Made by a program: the position numbers and the translations under genes. This document shows positions 7,954 to 16,954 of a stretch of DNA of 64,000 nucleotides, piece after piece. The stretch's first letter is position 1. Each line of letters begins with the position of its first letter. The notes below the pieces were generated by a model. The model saw only the letters and a program-made list of their open reading frames with translations, searched no databases and was not told where the DNA came from. The stretch comes from CAILHX01 sp964511385 (GTDB lineage Bacteria; Pseudomonadota; Gammaproteobacteria; Burkholderiales; Methylophilaceae), in NCBI GenBank assembly GCA_964511385.1, contig CAZEFE010000003.1, positions 186,001-250,000 of the forward strand, read 5' to 3'.

Positions 7954-9108
7954 CTAATCAGGTTCGAGAAACATTTGCAGCAGCTCGTTGAGGAAACGCT
8001 GCCCCATCTGCGTCGGGGCAATGTTCAAATGGTCTCGTAGCAACAAACCCTTGGCCTCTGCTTGCCGTAGCGCCTTGTCCAGCGTGCTGATCGGCAATCC
8101 GGTGCGCTCCTGAAACAAAGCGACAGGGAAGCCATTGGTTAATCTCAACGCGTTCATCATGAACTCAAACCCCAGGTCATTGCGCGTCAGCTTGCGCTCG
8201 CTTTCTATATGGGTGTTGGTTTCCGTGCCCTGCATGTAGGTCGCCGGATGTTTGAAGCGCGCCTGGCGCAGAATCCGGTCGGGAAAGCTCAGTTTGGAAT
8301 GGGCACCCGCGCCGATACCGAGATAATCGCCAAACTGCCAGTAATTGAGGTTGTGACGGCATTGTTTACCCGGCAGGGCAAACGCCGAGGTTTCGTAATG
8401 GCCGTAGCCAGCCTCCGCCAGCATGTCTTCAATGGCTTCCTGCATGGTAGCGCTGGTGTCGTCATCCGGTAGCGGCGGCGGATGATGGTGAAAAGCGGTG
8501 TTGGGTTCCAGCGTCAGGTGATAGGCGGAGAGATGTTGCGGCTTCAGCGCAATGGCTTGCCGGATGTCGGCGAGCGCGGCTTGCAGCGTCTGTTGCGGCA
8601 GGGCGTACATCAGGTCCAGATTCACCTGATCGAAGGTGTCGAGCGCAATTTCGGCTGCTTTCATCGCCTGCGCAGCGTCATGGATGCGGCCGATCCGCTG
8701 CAAGCTGTCATCGTTGAAACTCTGGATGCCTAACGATAAACGATTCACCCCGCTGGCCTTGAATTCGGCAAAACGGCTCGCCTCCACCGTGCCGGGGTTG
8801 GCTTCCAGCGTGATCTCCACATGCACCGCCAATGGCAACAGGGCGCGGAATTGCGCCAGCAAGTCGTCCAGTAGCTTGGGCTCCAATAAACTAGGGGTGC
8901 CGCCGCCGAAGAAAATGGTCTGGATACGCCGTCCCCAGATCAAGGGGAGCGCCTGTTCCAGATCGCGGATGAGGGCTTGCACATAAGCCTGCTGCGGCGC
9001 TTCGCCGCGTGCTTCGTGCGAATTGAAATCGCAGTATGGGCATTTGCGCACGCACCACGGGATATGGACGTAGAGCGAGAGGGGTGGAAGTTGCTGGAGC
9101 TGGATCAA
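7954..9108 (-). CDS. hemW: HemW, radical SAM haem chaperone
   Basis: The protein has 384 residues. Its radical SAM cluster motif CVRKCPYC near residues 18-25 is preceded by LYVHIPW, and FFGGGTPSLL follows near 66. The length and the lack of the HemN N-terminal extension fit HemW, which binds haem and delivers it to respiratory enzymes, rather than a true anaerobic coproporphyrinogen oxidase. Databases often name it oxygen-independent coproporphyrinogen III oxidase-like. Its start overlaps the rdgB stop as ATGA, a pairing common in proteobacteria. Confidence 0.93.
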   Translation of the reverse strand: MIQLQQLPPLSLYVHIPWCVRKCPYCDFNSHEARGEAPQQAYVQALIRDLEQALPLIWGRRIQTIFFGGGTPSLLEPKLLDDLLAQFRALLPLAVHVEITLEANPGTVEASRFAEFKASGVNRLSLGIQSFNDDSLQRIGRIHDAAQAMKAAEIALDTFDQVNLDLMYALPQQTLQAALADIRQAIALKPQHLSAYHLTLEPNTAFHHHPPPLPDDDTSATMQEAIEDMLAEAGYGHYETSAFALPGKQCRHNLNYWQFGDYLGIGAGAHSKLSFPDRILRQARFKHPATYMQGTETNTHIESERKLTRNDLGFEFMMNALRLTNGFPVALFQERTGLPISTLDKALRQAEAKGLLLRDHLNIAPTQMGQRFLNELLQMFLEPD

Positions 9109-9701
9109 AACGGCGAGTGCTTGATTTTTTCCAGCAGCACCGCCAGCGCCTTGCCGCGGTGGCTGATGCGGTTTTTCACTTCCAGCGGCAACTCACCGCC
9201 GGTTTTGCCGTGTTCCAGGTCGAGGAAATACGGGTCGTAGCCGAAACCATCATCGCCGCGTGCTTCATCCAGCACCACGCCATGCCATTCCCCCTCGGCG
9301 ATCAGCGGCTCCGGGTCATCGAAACGGCGCACCAGCACCATCACGCAGTGGTAATGCGCGTTGCGGTTCTCCACCCCGCGCAGGGCCTGTTGCAGTTTCT
9401 CGTTGTTGCGCGCGTCGGAGCGCGGCTCGCCGGCATAAATGGCGGAATACACGCCGGGCGCGCCGTTCAGGGCATCCAGGCAGATGCCGGAATCATCAGC
9501 CAGCGCGGGCAGGCCGGTCAATCGGCTGGCGTGACGTGCCTTGGCCAAAGCGTTTTCGATGAAGGTGCAGTGCGGTTCTTCGGCTTCCGGCACGTTGAAG
9601 TCCGATTGCGGCAGCACTTCGATGTTCAGCGGCTCAAGCAGATGGCGGATTTCGCGCAGTTTTCCGGCATTGCCGGTGGCGATGACAAGACGTTTCAGCA
9701 T
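9105..9701 (-). CDS. rdgB: XTP/dITP diphosphatase (RdgB/HAM1 family)
   Basis: RdgB hydrolyses dITP and XTP to the monophosphates and so keeps deaminated purines out of DNA. The 198-residue protein shows the nucleotide-binding start ATGNAGKLREI and the central ALADDSGICLDALNGAPG, followed by FGYDPYF and SHRGKAL at the C-terminus. It is first in a pair with hemW, coupled by a four-base overlap, and divergent from uppP with 55 bases between the two starts. Confidence 0.96.
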   Translation of the reverse strand: MLKRLVIATGNAGKLREIRHLLEPLNIEVLPQSDFNVPEAEEPHCTFIENALAKARHASRLTGLPALADDSGICLDALNGAPGVYSAIYAGEPRSDARNNEKLQQALRGVENRNAHYHCVMVLVRRFDDPEPLIAEGEWHGVVLDEARGDDGFGYDPYFLDLEHGKTGGELPLEVKNRISHRGKALAVLLEKIKHSPF

Positions 9702-9756
9702 GGCGTAATTCTACCCGTAACACATTCCGCTGAGGAATTCCGGTTAAAATCCGCGC

Positions 9757-10557
9757 ATGGACATTATTCTCTTGCTGAAAGCCCTGATTCTCGGGCTGGT
9801 GGAAGGCGCCACCGAGTTTTTACCCGTTTCCAGTACCGGCCACCTGATTGTGGTGGGTGATCTGCTCCACTTCAACGACAACAAGGGCAAGGTATTCGAA
9901 ATTGTCATCCAGTTGGGCGCCATTCTGGCGGTATGCTGGGAATATCGCGCCAAAATCGGACACGTGCTGATTTCAGCCAAGCAGGAAGCCGCTTCGCAGC
10001 GCCTGATTTTCAACCTGGTCGTGGCTTTCCTGCCGGCCGCGGTACTGGGGTTGGCCTTTCACCACCAAATCAAGCAGTATCTGTTTTCGCCGCTTACCGT
10101 TGCCTGGGCATTGATTGTCGGCGGCTTTGCCATCCTGTTGATAGAACGCCTTGCGCCGCAGCCGGATACCCACACCATTGATGAAATGGATTGGAAACAT
10201 GCACTCAAGGTAGGCTTTGCCCAGACGGTAGCCATGATTCCCGGGGTTTCGCGCGCCGGAGCAACCATTTTGGGCGGCGTGGTGTTCCGCCTGTCGCGCA
10301 AAACCGCCACCGAGTTCTCGTTCTTCCTCGCCATCCCGGTGATGTTTGCTGCAACCACGCTGGATGTGTACAAAAGCTACGGCGACCTGCACGCCGCCGA
10401 CCTGCCGATGTTTGCCGTGGGCTTCATCACCGCATTTTTCAGCGCGCTGCTGGTCGTGCGGGGGTTGCTGCGCTATGTATCGCACCACGACTTCCGCGTC
10501 TTTGCCTGGTACCGCATCATTTTTGGTCTGCTGGTGCTGGCCTATCTGAAGTTCTAG
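9757..10557 (+). CDS. uppP: Undecaprenyl-diphosphatase
   Basis: UppP (BacA) dephosphorylates undecaprenyl diphosphate so the lipid carrier can be reused for peptidoglycan and other surface polymers. The 266-residue membrane protein carries EGATEFLPVSSTGHL near residue 17 and PGVSRAGATILGG near 163, which form the active site. About eight hydrophobic helices are visible. No clear Shine-Dalgarno precedes the ATG at 9757. It is followed by the exoD-like gene after seven bases. Confidence 0.96.
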   Translation: MDIILLLKALILGLVEGATEFLPVSSTGHLIVVGDLLHFNDNKGKVFEIVIQLGAILAVCWEYRAKIGHVLISAKQEAASQRLIFNLVVAFLPAAVLGLAFHHQIKQYLFSPLTVAWALIVGGFAILLIERLAPQPDTHTIDEMDWKHALKVGFAQTVAMIPGVSRAGATILGGVVFRLSRKTATEFSFFLAIPVMFAATTLDVYKSYGDLHAADLPMFAVGFITAFFSALLVVRGLLRYVSHHDFRVFAWYRIIFGLLVLAYLKF

Positions 10558-10564
10558 CAAGCCC

Positions 10565-11191
10565 GTGAGTGACTACCAAACCCTGGTCCACACCCTGCAC
10601 CGCTTCGCCGATGAGTCGAAAGTCCGCCCGCTGACTTTCGGTGAAGCGATGGATAGCCTGGACGAAGCCGCTTACGGATTTATTGCCGTCATCGTCGTAC
10701 TGCCGTTTTTGCAGCCCTTGCCGCTGGGGCCAATCACCGTGGCAGGCGGGGTTACTTTTGCCGCGCTGGGCTGGCAGCAGTTTAAAGGGCATGACAGCCC
10801 GGTATTGCCGAAGACTTTGCGCAACATCGAGATGAGCGAACACAGTTGGCGCGTCCTGGTCAACGTCTGCCTGAAAATCCTGGGCTTCTGCCGCAAATTC
10901 ACCAAACCGCGCATGACGCACCTGGTTGCCGGCAGCAAAGGCCAGAAAATCGGCGGCTTTGTGTTGTTTTCGGCCGGCGCGCTGATGGCCATCCCGTTCG
11001 GGGTGTTGCCGCTCAACAATGCGCTGCCCGGGCTGGCGGTACTGTTTTATGGCATTGCCGAACTGGAGGACGACGGGTTAATGGTTGTCATCGCCATGTT
11101 CTGGCTGGTCGTTACCGTGGTGTATTTTTCCGCTTTTTTTCTGGCATTATGGTTTTTTGGCAACGAAGCGCTTGCGCACTTCATGCGTTAA
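10565..11191 (+). CDS. ExoD-family exopolysaccharide-associated membrane protein
   Basis: The 208-residue protein matches the ExoD family: LTFGEAMDSLDEAAYGFIAVIVVLPF in the first third, a basic middle segment, and several C-terminal membrane helices. Rhizobial exoD mutants are altered in exopolysaccharide and alkaline sensitivity, but the molecular function is unknown. Translation starts at a GTG at 10565, seven bases after the uppP stop, and the AsmA-like gene follows closely. The three together form a small envelope operon. Confidence 0.82.
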   Translation: MSDYQTLVHTLHRFADESKVRPLTFGEAMDSLDEAAYGFIAVIVVLPFLQPLPLGPITVAGGVTFAALGWQQFKGHDSPVLPKTLRNIEMSEHSWRVLVNVCLKILGFCRKFTKPRMTHLVAGSKGQKIGGFVLFSAGALMAIPFGVLPLNNALPGLAVLFYGIAELEDDGLMVVIAMFWLVVTVVYFSAFFLALWFFGNEALAHFMR

Positions 11192-11204
11192 TGGGGACGT
11201 CATC

Positions 11205-14150
11205 ATGAACAAATATCTCAAATATTCCCTGTACGGCATCGGCGGTCTGCTGGCAGTCATTTTGGTGGCGGTCGCTGTTATCGCCGCCACCTTCAATCCC
11301 AATGATTACAAGCCGCTGATCGTGAAGATGGTGAAGGAAAAGAAGCAGCGCACCCTGAACATCGAAGGCGACATCAAACTGGCATTCTGGCCCAAGCTGG
11401 GCGCCGACTTGGGCAAGGTGTCCCTGTCGGAGCACAAGAGCGACAAGGAATTCGCGTCCATGCACAGCGCCAAGGTGTTTGTGGCCGTGCTGCCGCTGTT
11501 AAGCAAACAACTGGTGGTGGATACGGTGCGCATCGACGGCGTCAACGCCAACATCGTGCGCTTCAAGGATGGCAGCACCAACTTTGACGACCTGCTGAGC
11601 AAGGAGGAGTCGGAAGAAATCAAGTTCGACATCGACGGCGTGCTGGTCAGCAATGCCGCGCTCAACCTCACCGACGAAATGGGCGGCCGCCGCATCAGCA
11701 TCAGCAATGCCAATATCAAAACCGGTCATATCGCCAAAAACCAGCCGATAGACCTGGACGCACAATTCCACATCAAGGGTGACAACCCGGTACTGGATAG
11801 CCAGGTACAAATCAAGGGTACCCTGCTGGCCAATGCCGAACAGCAGCAATACGGCGCCAAAGGGCTGGATGTTGCGCTGCAAGGCGATGTCGCCACGCTG
11901 AAAGGGCTGGACCTCAAACTCAGCGGCGACCTCGACGCCAAGCCGCAAGCCATGGAATTCGTGGTGGACGGCCTGAAGCTGGCCGCCAGCGCCACATCGC
12001 AGGGCAAGAAGCTGGACATATCCCTGGACGCGCCCAGCCTAAGCGCGCACAAGGATGAAGTCAGCGGCAAGGAGGCACGCCTCAGCCTGACCCAGACGCA
12101 AGGCGGCGATACGTTCTCCGCCAAGCTGGTGATTGCCAACCTCAAGGGCTCGCCCAAGGCATTCCAGAGCTCCGGCATTTCCGGCGAAATTTCCGGCAAG
12201 CAGGGCGCACGTACCCTCACCGGAAAATTCGCCTCGCCGTTCAGCGGCAACCTGGAAGCCATGGTATTTGACCTGCCCAAGCTGGCGGGTGATGTGGACG
12301 TGAAAGACCCGGCACTGCCCAACGGTGCGATGAAAGCCAGTTTCAACGTCAACGCCCATGCCGACGTCAAACAGGAGCAGGCGGCCGTGACGCTGGACGC
12401 CAACATCGACGGCAGCAAGCTCAAGGGCAATGTCGGCGTTGCCGGCTTTGCCAAACCCAACGTCAAATTCGACCTGACCGCCGACCAACTGGATCTGAAC
12501 AAGATTCTCGGCAAGCAGGAAAAACCCAAGGAAGCGGTACCGGCCAAACCGGCTGACCTGTCGGCCCTGAAAAACGTGCTGGCGCAGGGTTCGCTCAATG
12601 TCGGCAGCATCGTCTACGACAAGTACCGCATCGCCAACCTGGCGCTGGCACTGAAGGCGGACGGCCAGGCGCTCACCGTCAACCCGCTTTCCGCCAAGGT
12701 GGACGACAGCCTAATTAAGGGCAGCGTCGGTATCAGCCATTTCGACAAGCCGCTGTACAACTTCGACCTGGACATCGACCGGGTGGATATGGATCGCCAC
12801 TTGCCGCCTGCCGCGCCGGGCGAAGCCAAGGCGGCAACCCCGGCCAAGGCACCGGACTTATCCGCGCTGAAGGCGCTGAATGCCGTTGGCAGCCTGCGTA
12901 TCGGCAGCTTGAAATACGGCAAGGTGCAGAGCTCCAATATCCGCATCGACTTAAAAGGCGATGGTGAAAAGCTGAGCCTGAACCCGTTTTCCGCCAAGAT
13001 AGACGACAGCCAGGTCAAGGCGGTGCTTGGCATTACCCGATTTCAAAATCCGCAGTTCAGCTTCGACATTGACATCGACAAACTGGATGCCGACCGCTAC
13101 ATCGCCAAAAAAGAACCCAGCGCCAAACCGCAGCCTGACACGCCAATAGACCTATCCGCGCTGAAAGCCCTGAATGCCAGCGGCGAAGCACGGCTGGGCT
13201 GGCTCAAGGTGGCCAACATCAAAACCGCCAACGTGCGGCTGGGCGTAAAAGCCGATAGCGGCCTGGTGACGCTGTCGCCTTTCTCTGCCGACCTCTATCA
13301 GGGCAGCATGGCCGGCTCGCTGAGTGTGGATGCGCGCGCCACTCCGGCGATCACCCTGAAGCAGGACATGAAAAGCGTCGCCGTGGGGCCGCTGATGGTG
13401 GACGCCATCAACAACGACATGCTGGACGGCAAGGGCACGGTCAACGTCAACGTCACCACCCAAGGCGGGACCGTCACCGCGCTGAAAAAAGCGCTCAACG
13501 GCACAGCCGCGCTCAATCTGGCGGACGGCGCAGTGAAAGGCATCGACATCGCCGGCACCATCCGCGACATCAAGAACAAGCTCAGTTTCAAGGGCAATGC
13601 ATTGGGTGCTGACCAGAAAAAACGCACCGAATTCAGCGAAATGGTCGCCAGCTTCAACATCAAGAATGGCGTGGCGCATAACGAAGACTTGAGCATCAAG
13701 GCACCGCTACTCAGGATTAGCGGCAGCGGCGACATCGATATCGGCAACGAAACCCTGAACTACATCGCCAAGCCCACCGTGGTTGCCTCACTCAAGGGCC
13801 AGGGCGGCAGTGACCTGGATAAGCTGAGCGGGCTGACTTTCCCGATCAAACTCACCGGCACGTTTAACGCACCGAAATACGGCCTGGATTTCTCTGCCAT
13901 CGGCACTGAAATCGCCAAAAAAGGCCTGCTGGAAAAAGTGGGCGGCAGCAAGGGCGAAGCCGTGCAAAAGCTGATTGGTGGAGATAAAGCAGGCGGGCTG
14001 GAAGGGTTGATCGGCGGCAAGGACAAGGCCGCCACGCCAGCACCGGCGCCAGCTGATGCAGGCGCGACTGCCGCACCTGCTCCGGAACAGCCCAAGGCCG
14101 CCCCAGAAGACAAAGTCAAAAAGAAACTGAATAAACTGCTGGGGTTATAA
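11205..14150 (+). CDS. AsmA-family protein
   Basis: This 981-residue protein has one N-terminal membrane anchor (about residues 7-28), the AsmA start pattern FNPNDYKPLIVKMVKEKKQRTL and a C-terminal AsmA domain containing GSGDIDIGNETLNYIAKPTV. AsmA-like proteins are beta-rich bridge-like proteins linked to phospholipid transport to the outer membrane. Three similar units lie around residues 450-540, 548-636 and 647-725, each with DLSALK, a short strand set and a dyad like DIDIDKLDADRYI. The C-terminus is Ala/Pro-rich. A GGGGA lies eight bases before the ATG at 11205. It is last in the uppP-exoD-asmA run. Confidence 0.88.
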   Translation: MNKYLKYSLYGIGGLLAVILVAVAVIAATFNPNDYKPLIVKMVKEKKQRTLNIEGDIKLAFWPKLGADLGKVSLSEHKSDKEFASMHSAKVFVAVLPLLSKQLVVDTVRIDGVNANIVRFKDGSTNFDDLLSKEESEEIKFDIDGVLVSNAALNLTDEMGGRRISISNANIKTGHIAKNQPIDLDAQFHIKGDNPVLDSQVQIKGTLLANAEQQQYGAKGLDVALQGDVATLKGLDLKLSGDLDAKPQAMEFVVDGLKLAASATSQGKKLDISLDAPSLSAHKDEVSGKEARLSLTQTQGGDTFSAKLVIANLKGSPKAFQSSGISGEISGKQGARTLTGKFASPFSGNLEAMVFDLPKLAGDVDVKDPALPNGAMKASFNVNAHADVKQEQAAVTLDANIDGSKLKGNVGVAGFAKPNVKFDLTADQLDLNKILGKQEKPKEAVPAKPADLSALKNVLAQGSLNVGSIVYDKYRIANLALALKADGQALTVNPLSAKVDDSLIKGSVGISHFDKPLYNFDLDIDRVDMDRHLPPAAPGEAKAATPAKAPDLSALKALNAVGSLRIGSLKYGKVQSSNIRIDLKGDGEKLSLNPFSAKIDDSQVKAVLGITRFQNPQFSFDIDIDKLDADRYIAKKEPSAKPQPDTPIDLSALKALNASGEARLGWLKVANIKTANVRLGVKADSGLVTLSPFSADLYQGSMAGSLSVDARATPAITLKQDMKSVAVGPLMVDAINNDMLDGKGTVNVNVTTQGGTVTALKKALNGTAALNLADGAVKGIDIAGTIRDIKNKLSFKGNALGADQKKRTEFSEMVASFNIKNGVAHNEDLSIKAPLLRISGSGDIDIGNETLNYIAKPTVVASLKGQGGSDLDKLSGLTFPIKLTGTFNAPKYGLDFSAIGTEIAKKGLLEKVGGSKGEAVQKLIGGDKAGGLEGLIGGKDKAATPAPAPADAGATAAPAPEQPKAAPEDKVKKKLNKLLGL

Positions 14151-14157
14151 CACTGGA

Positions 14158-14191
14158 AGTAGCGTAGGCATGGTTGCCTGCGCTACTTTTT
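14158..14191 (+). terminator. Intrinsic terminator after the asmA-like gene
   Basis: AGTAGCGTAGGCA and TGCCTGCGCTACT form a long stem with one mismatch and a four-base loop, followed by TTTTT. It ends the uppP-exoD-asmA transcript just before the convergent rho stop. Confidence 0.85.
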
Positions 14192-15449
14192 AGCCACGCC
14201 GCATGGCATCGAAGAACTCGCCATTGTTTTTGGTGGCCTTGATCTTGTCGAGCAGGAATTCCATCGCTTCCAGATCGTCCATCGGGTACAGCAGTTTGCG
14301 CAGTACCCAGATTTTCTGCAGCACGTCTTTTTCGATCAACAGCTCTTCACGGCGCGTACCGGAGCGGTTGACGTTGATCGCGGGGTACAGGCGCTTCTCG
14401 GCCATCTTGCGGTCGAGATGGATTTCCATGTTGCCGGTGCCCTTGAATTCTTCGTAAATCACGTCATCCATGCGCGAGCCGGTATCCACCAGCGCGGTGG
14501 CGATGATGGTGAGCGAGCCGCCTTCCTCGATGTTGCGCGCTGCGCCGAAGAAGCGCTTGGGGCGCTGCAGGGCGTTGGCGTCCACACCGCCGGTCAGCAC
14601 CTTGCCGGAAGCAGGCACCACGGTGTTGTAAGCGCGTGCCAGGCGGGTAATGGAATCCAGCAGGATCACCACGTCTTTCTTGTGCTCCACCAGACGCTTG
14701 GCTTTTTCCAGCACCATTTCCGCAACCTGCACGTGGCGCGTGGCCGGTTCGTCGAAGGTGGAGGCCACCACTTCGCCGCGCACGGTGCGCGTCATTTCGG
14801 TCACTTCTTCCGGGCGTTCGTCGATCAGCAGCACGATCAGCACCACATCCGGGTGGTTGGAGGTGATGGCGTGCGCAATGTGCTGCAGCATCACCGTCTT
14901 GCCCGACTTCGGGCTGGCCACCAGCAAGCCGCGCTGACCCTTGCCGATAGGCGCAATCATGTCGATCACGCGGCCGGTGATGTTTTCATCGCTCTTGATG
15001 TCGCGTTCGAGGATCAGCGGTTGGGTGGGGAACAGTGGGGTGAGGTTTTCGAACAGGATTTTGTGCTTGGTGCTCTCTGGCGATTCGCCGTTGACGGTAT
15101 CCACCTTCACCAGCGCAAAGTAGCGTTCACCATCCTTGGGGGTACGAATTTCGCCAGTAATGGTGTCGCCGGTATGCAGGTTGAAACGGCGAATCTGCGA
15201 GGGCGAAACGTAAATATCATCCGGGCCTGCCAGGTAGGAGCTATCCGGCGAACGCAGGAAACCGAAACCGTCGGACAGCACTTCCAGCGTACCGTTGCCG
15301 AAGATGCTCTCGCCTTTTTTACCCTTGTTCTTGAGCAAGGCAAAAATGAGATCCTGCTTGCGCATTCGGTTGGCGCCTTCGATCTCGTTGGCGACCGCCA
15401 TTTCGACCAGTTCGGTGACAGGAGTTTGCTTAAGCTCGGATAATTGCAT
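14190..15449 (-). CDS. rho: Transcription termination factor Rho
   Basis: Rho is the hexameric RNA helicase that ends untranslated transcripts. The 419-residue protein has the N-terminal RNA-binding domain with GFGFLRS, Walker A ASPKSGKT and Walker B VVILLDSITRLARAYN. Length and motifs are standard. It follows trxA, a common proteobacterial pairing. The 161-base gap between them holds two hairpins that could matter for regulation. Confidence 0.98.
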   Translation of the reverse strand: MQLSELKQTPVTELVEMAVANEIEGANRMRKQDLIFALLKNKGKKGESIFGNGTLEVLSDGFGFLRSPDSSYLAGPDDIYVSPSQIRRFNLHTGDTITGEIRTPKDGERYFALVKVDTVNGESPESTKHKILFENLTPLFPTQPLILERDIKSDENITGRVIDMIAPIGKGQRGLLVASPKSGKTVMLQHIAHAITSNHPDVVLIVLLIDERPEEVTEMTRTVRGEVVASTFDEPATRHVQVAEMVLEKAKRLVEHKKDVVILLDSITRLARAYNTVVPASGKVLTGGVDANALQRPKRFFGAARNIEEGGSLTIIATALVDTGSRMDDVIYEEFKGTGNMEIHLDRKMAEKRLYPAINVNRSGTRREELLIEKDVLQKIWVLRKLLYPMDDLEAMEFLLDKIKATKNNGEFFDAMRRG

Positions 15450-15514
15450 ACGAAAAAATGCCTTGTTCAGGAGGTTGGGGAGGCTGGGAGTAATGGAAGA
15501 ATTGCAGGTTGTTT

Positions 15515-15549
15515 GTTACGGATGTCTTGCTTGTTGGCATCCTTGTAAC
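15515..15549. other. Hairpin 1 in the trxA-rho gap
   Basis: GTTACGGATG pairs with CATCCTTGTAAC apart from a two-base bulge. It directly abuts the next hairpin. No T tract follows on either strand, so it is not an obvious terminator. Confidence 0.5.
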
Positions 15550-15598
15550 GGCACCTGATTCCTGGGCGCTTTGAGGCCAAAGCACGAAATCAGGTGCC
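15550..15598. other. Hairpin 2 in the trxA-rho gap
   Basis: The 11-bp arms GGCACCTGATT and AATCAGGTGCC are perfect, and an inner stem GCTTTG/CAAAGC extends the structure. It begins 13 bases after the trxA stop on the minus strand. Possible roles are trxA transcript-end stabilisation or control of read-through into rho. Confidence 0.6.
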
Positions 15599-15610
15599 AG
15601 CGTACTTGTT

Positions 15611-15937
15611 TCAGATATTGCTGTCAATAAAAGCGGTTAACTGCGATTTGGACAGTGCGCCGACCTTGGTGGCTTCCACATTGCCGTTCTTGAACAGCAT
15701 CAGGGTCGGGATGCCGCGGATGCCGTATTTGGGTGGCGTGGCCTGGTTTTCGTCGATATTGAGTTTGGCAACTTTGATGCGGCCATCGTACTCCTTGACG
15801 ATTTCGTCCAGGATCGGGGCAATCATCTTGCATGGGCCGCACCATTCAGCCCAGTAATCCACCAGTACAGGAACTGTGGACTCCAGCACGTCTTGCTGAA
15901 AGGATGCATCGCTCAAATGAATAATATGTCCGCTCAT
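15611..15937 (-). CDS. trxA: Thioredoxin 1
   Basis: The 108-residue cytosolic protein has the classic active site EWCGPCKM (Cys33, Cys36) and the cis-proline loop GIRGIPTLMLF. It reduces protein disulfides and serves as electron donor to reductases. GAGG lies a few bases before the ATG at 15937. It is immediately upstream of rho on the same strand and divergent from the TlpA-like gene, with about 170 bases between. Confidence 0.97.
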   Translation of the reverse strand: MSGHIIHLSDASFQQDVLESTVPVLVDYWAEWCGPCKMIAPILDEIVKEYDGRIKVAKLNIDENQATPPKYGIRGIPTLMLFKNGNVEATKVGALSKSQLTAFIDSNI

Positions 15938-16108
15938 GGGGAACCTCGTGTGTGTACGGGAAATAAAAATTGGGAAGTGGTTAAAATCTTCTGTCGCTAT
16001 CGTAGCGAAAAAAAACCGATTCGTGAAGTTCTAAAATTTTTCTGATCCGCCGCTCCGGCAGTTACAGTAGTATATGGTGCCGTACCCGGCTTTGTACAAG
16101 ATGACATC

Positions 16109-16600
16109 ATGAGTTTTTTTGATCGCTCCTATCGCCGCCATCATTTATGGCACATCGCGTCATTGATCCTGGCGCTCATCGGCACACTGCTCGTCACCCC
16201 AGTGCAAGCGGAACCGTTCAGCCTCACCGACATGGACGGAAAAACGCACACCACCGCGTCGTACAAAGGGAAATGGGTGCTGGTGAATTTCTGGGCAACC
16301 TGGTGCCCGCCTTGCCTGGAAGAAATTCCCGACTTGATCGCGTTGCAGGACAGCCACAAAAACCTGGCCGTCATCGGCATCGCCATGGATTACAAAAGCA
16401 AACAGGAAGTCGCCAAGTTTGCCGATGACAACCTGATCAGCTATCCGCTGGTTCTGGGAAATGACAAACTGGCGCGCCAGTTTGGTTCTGCCGAGATATT
16501 ACCCACCACCTACATCTACAATCCGCAGGGCAAGCTGGTGAAAGTGCATCGCGGCTTGATCAGCCGCAACAGTATCGAAAAACTCATGCTGGAGAAGTGA
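16109..16600 (+). CDS. TlpA/ResA-like periplasmic thioredoxin
   Basis: The 163-residue protein has an N-terminal signal sequence (hydrophobic 15-30, likely cleavage after VQA at 34) and a thioredoxin fold with WATWCPPC (Cys66, Cys69) and a cis-proline segment EILPTTYI. TlpA/ResA proteins reduce disulfides in the periplasm, often for cytochrome c or oxidase maturation. No cytochrome genes are next to it, so the partner is unknown. It is convergent with the DUF3579 gene. Confidence 0.85.
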   Translation: MSFFDRSYRRHHLWHIASLILALIGTLLVTPVQAEPFSLTDMDGKTHTTASYKGKWVLVNFWATWCPPCLEEIPDLIALQDSHKNLAVIGIAMDYKSKQEVAKFADDNLISYPLVLGNDKLARQFGSAEILPTTYIYNPQGKLVKVHRGLISRNSIEKLMLEK

Positions 16601-16612
16601 TACCCCACTCCA

Positions 16613-16906
16613 TCAGGCAGGCATGGACTCCAGCGGGCTGTTATCCATCGATTTGATGCTGAGCTGGTTTTCGTCAGCAAAATGCTTGAGTTGCGCATAT
16701 CCGTCCGGATTCACGTCCTTCAACTTCAGGTCCACCACCAGGCAGCGAATGCCATTGATAACCTGCGGTTTCAGATACGGCGAATAGCGCAGTTTCTTGT
16801 CCTGGCCAAACGTGGCATAAGTGCTGCACATGCGATCCACCCAGTCGCTGGGACGGAAAGGTTTACCTGCCTTGGTGAGGCCTTCGATGATGATTTGATT
16901 GCTCAT
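16613..16906 (-). CDS. DUF3579 protein
   Basis: This small soluble protein of 97 residues resembles DUF3579, known mainly from betaproteobacteria. Visible features are KPFRPSDWVDRMCSTYATFG near the N-terminus and GIRCLVVDLKL in the middle. No catalytic motif is apparent and I do not know the function. It is the gene after dolP with a 48-base gap, in which a minus-strand TATAAT (16947-16952) could serve as its own -10. Confidence 0.75.
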   Translation of the reverse strand: MSNQIIIEGLTKAGKPFRPSDWVDRMCSTYATFGQDKKLRYSPYLKPQVINGIRCLVVDLKLKDVNPDGYAQLKHFADENQLSIKSMDNSPLESMPA

Positions 16907-16954
16907 TTTGCGTCCCGGTAACTTCGAGGGAAATTAAAAAGCCGCGATTATAGA

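Noticed and set aside
15430..15627. A 65-codon frame in the trxA-rho gap, considered as a rho leader peptide
   Set aside because: It overlaps both genes, has no ribosome site and no similarity that I recognise; the hairpins explain the gap better.
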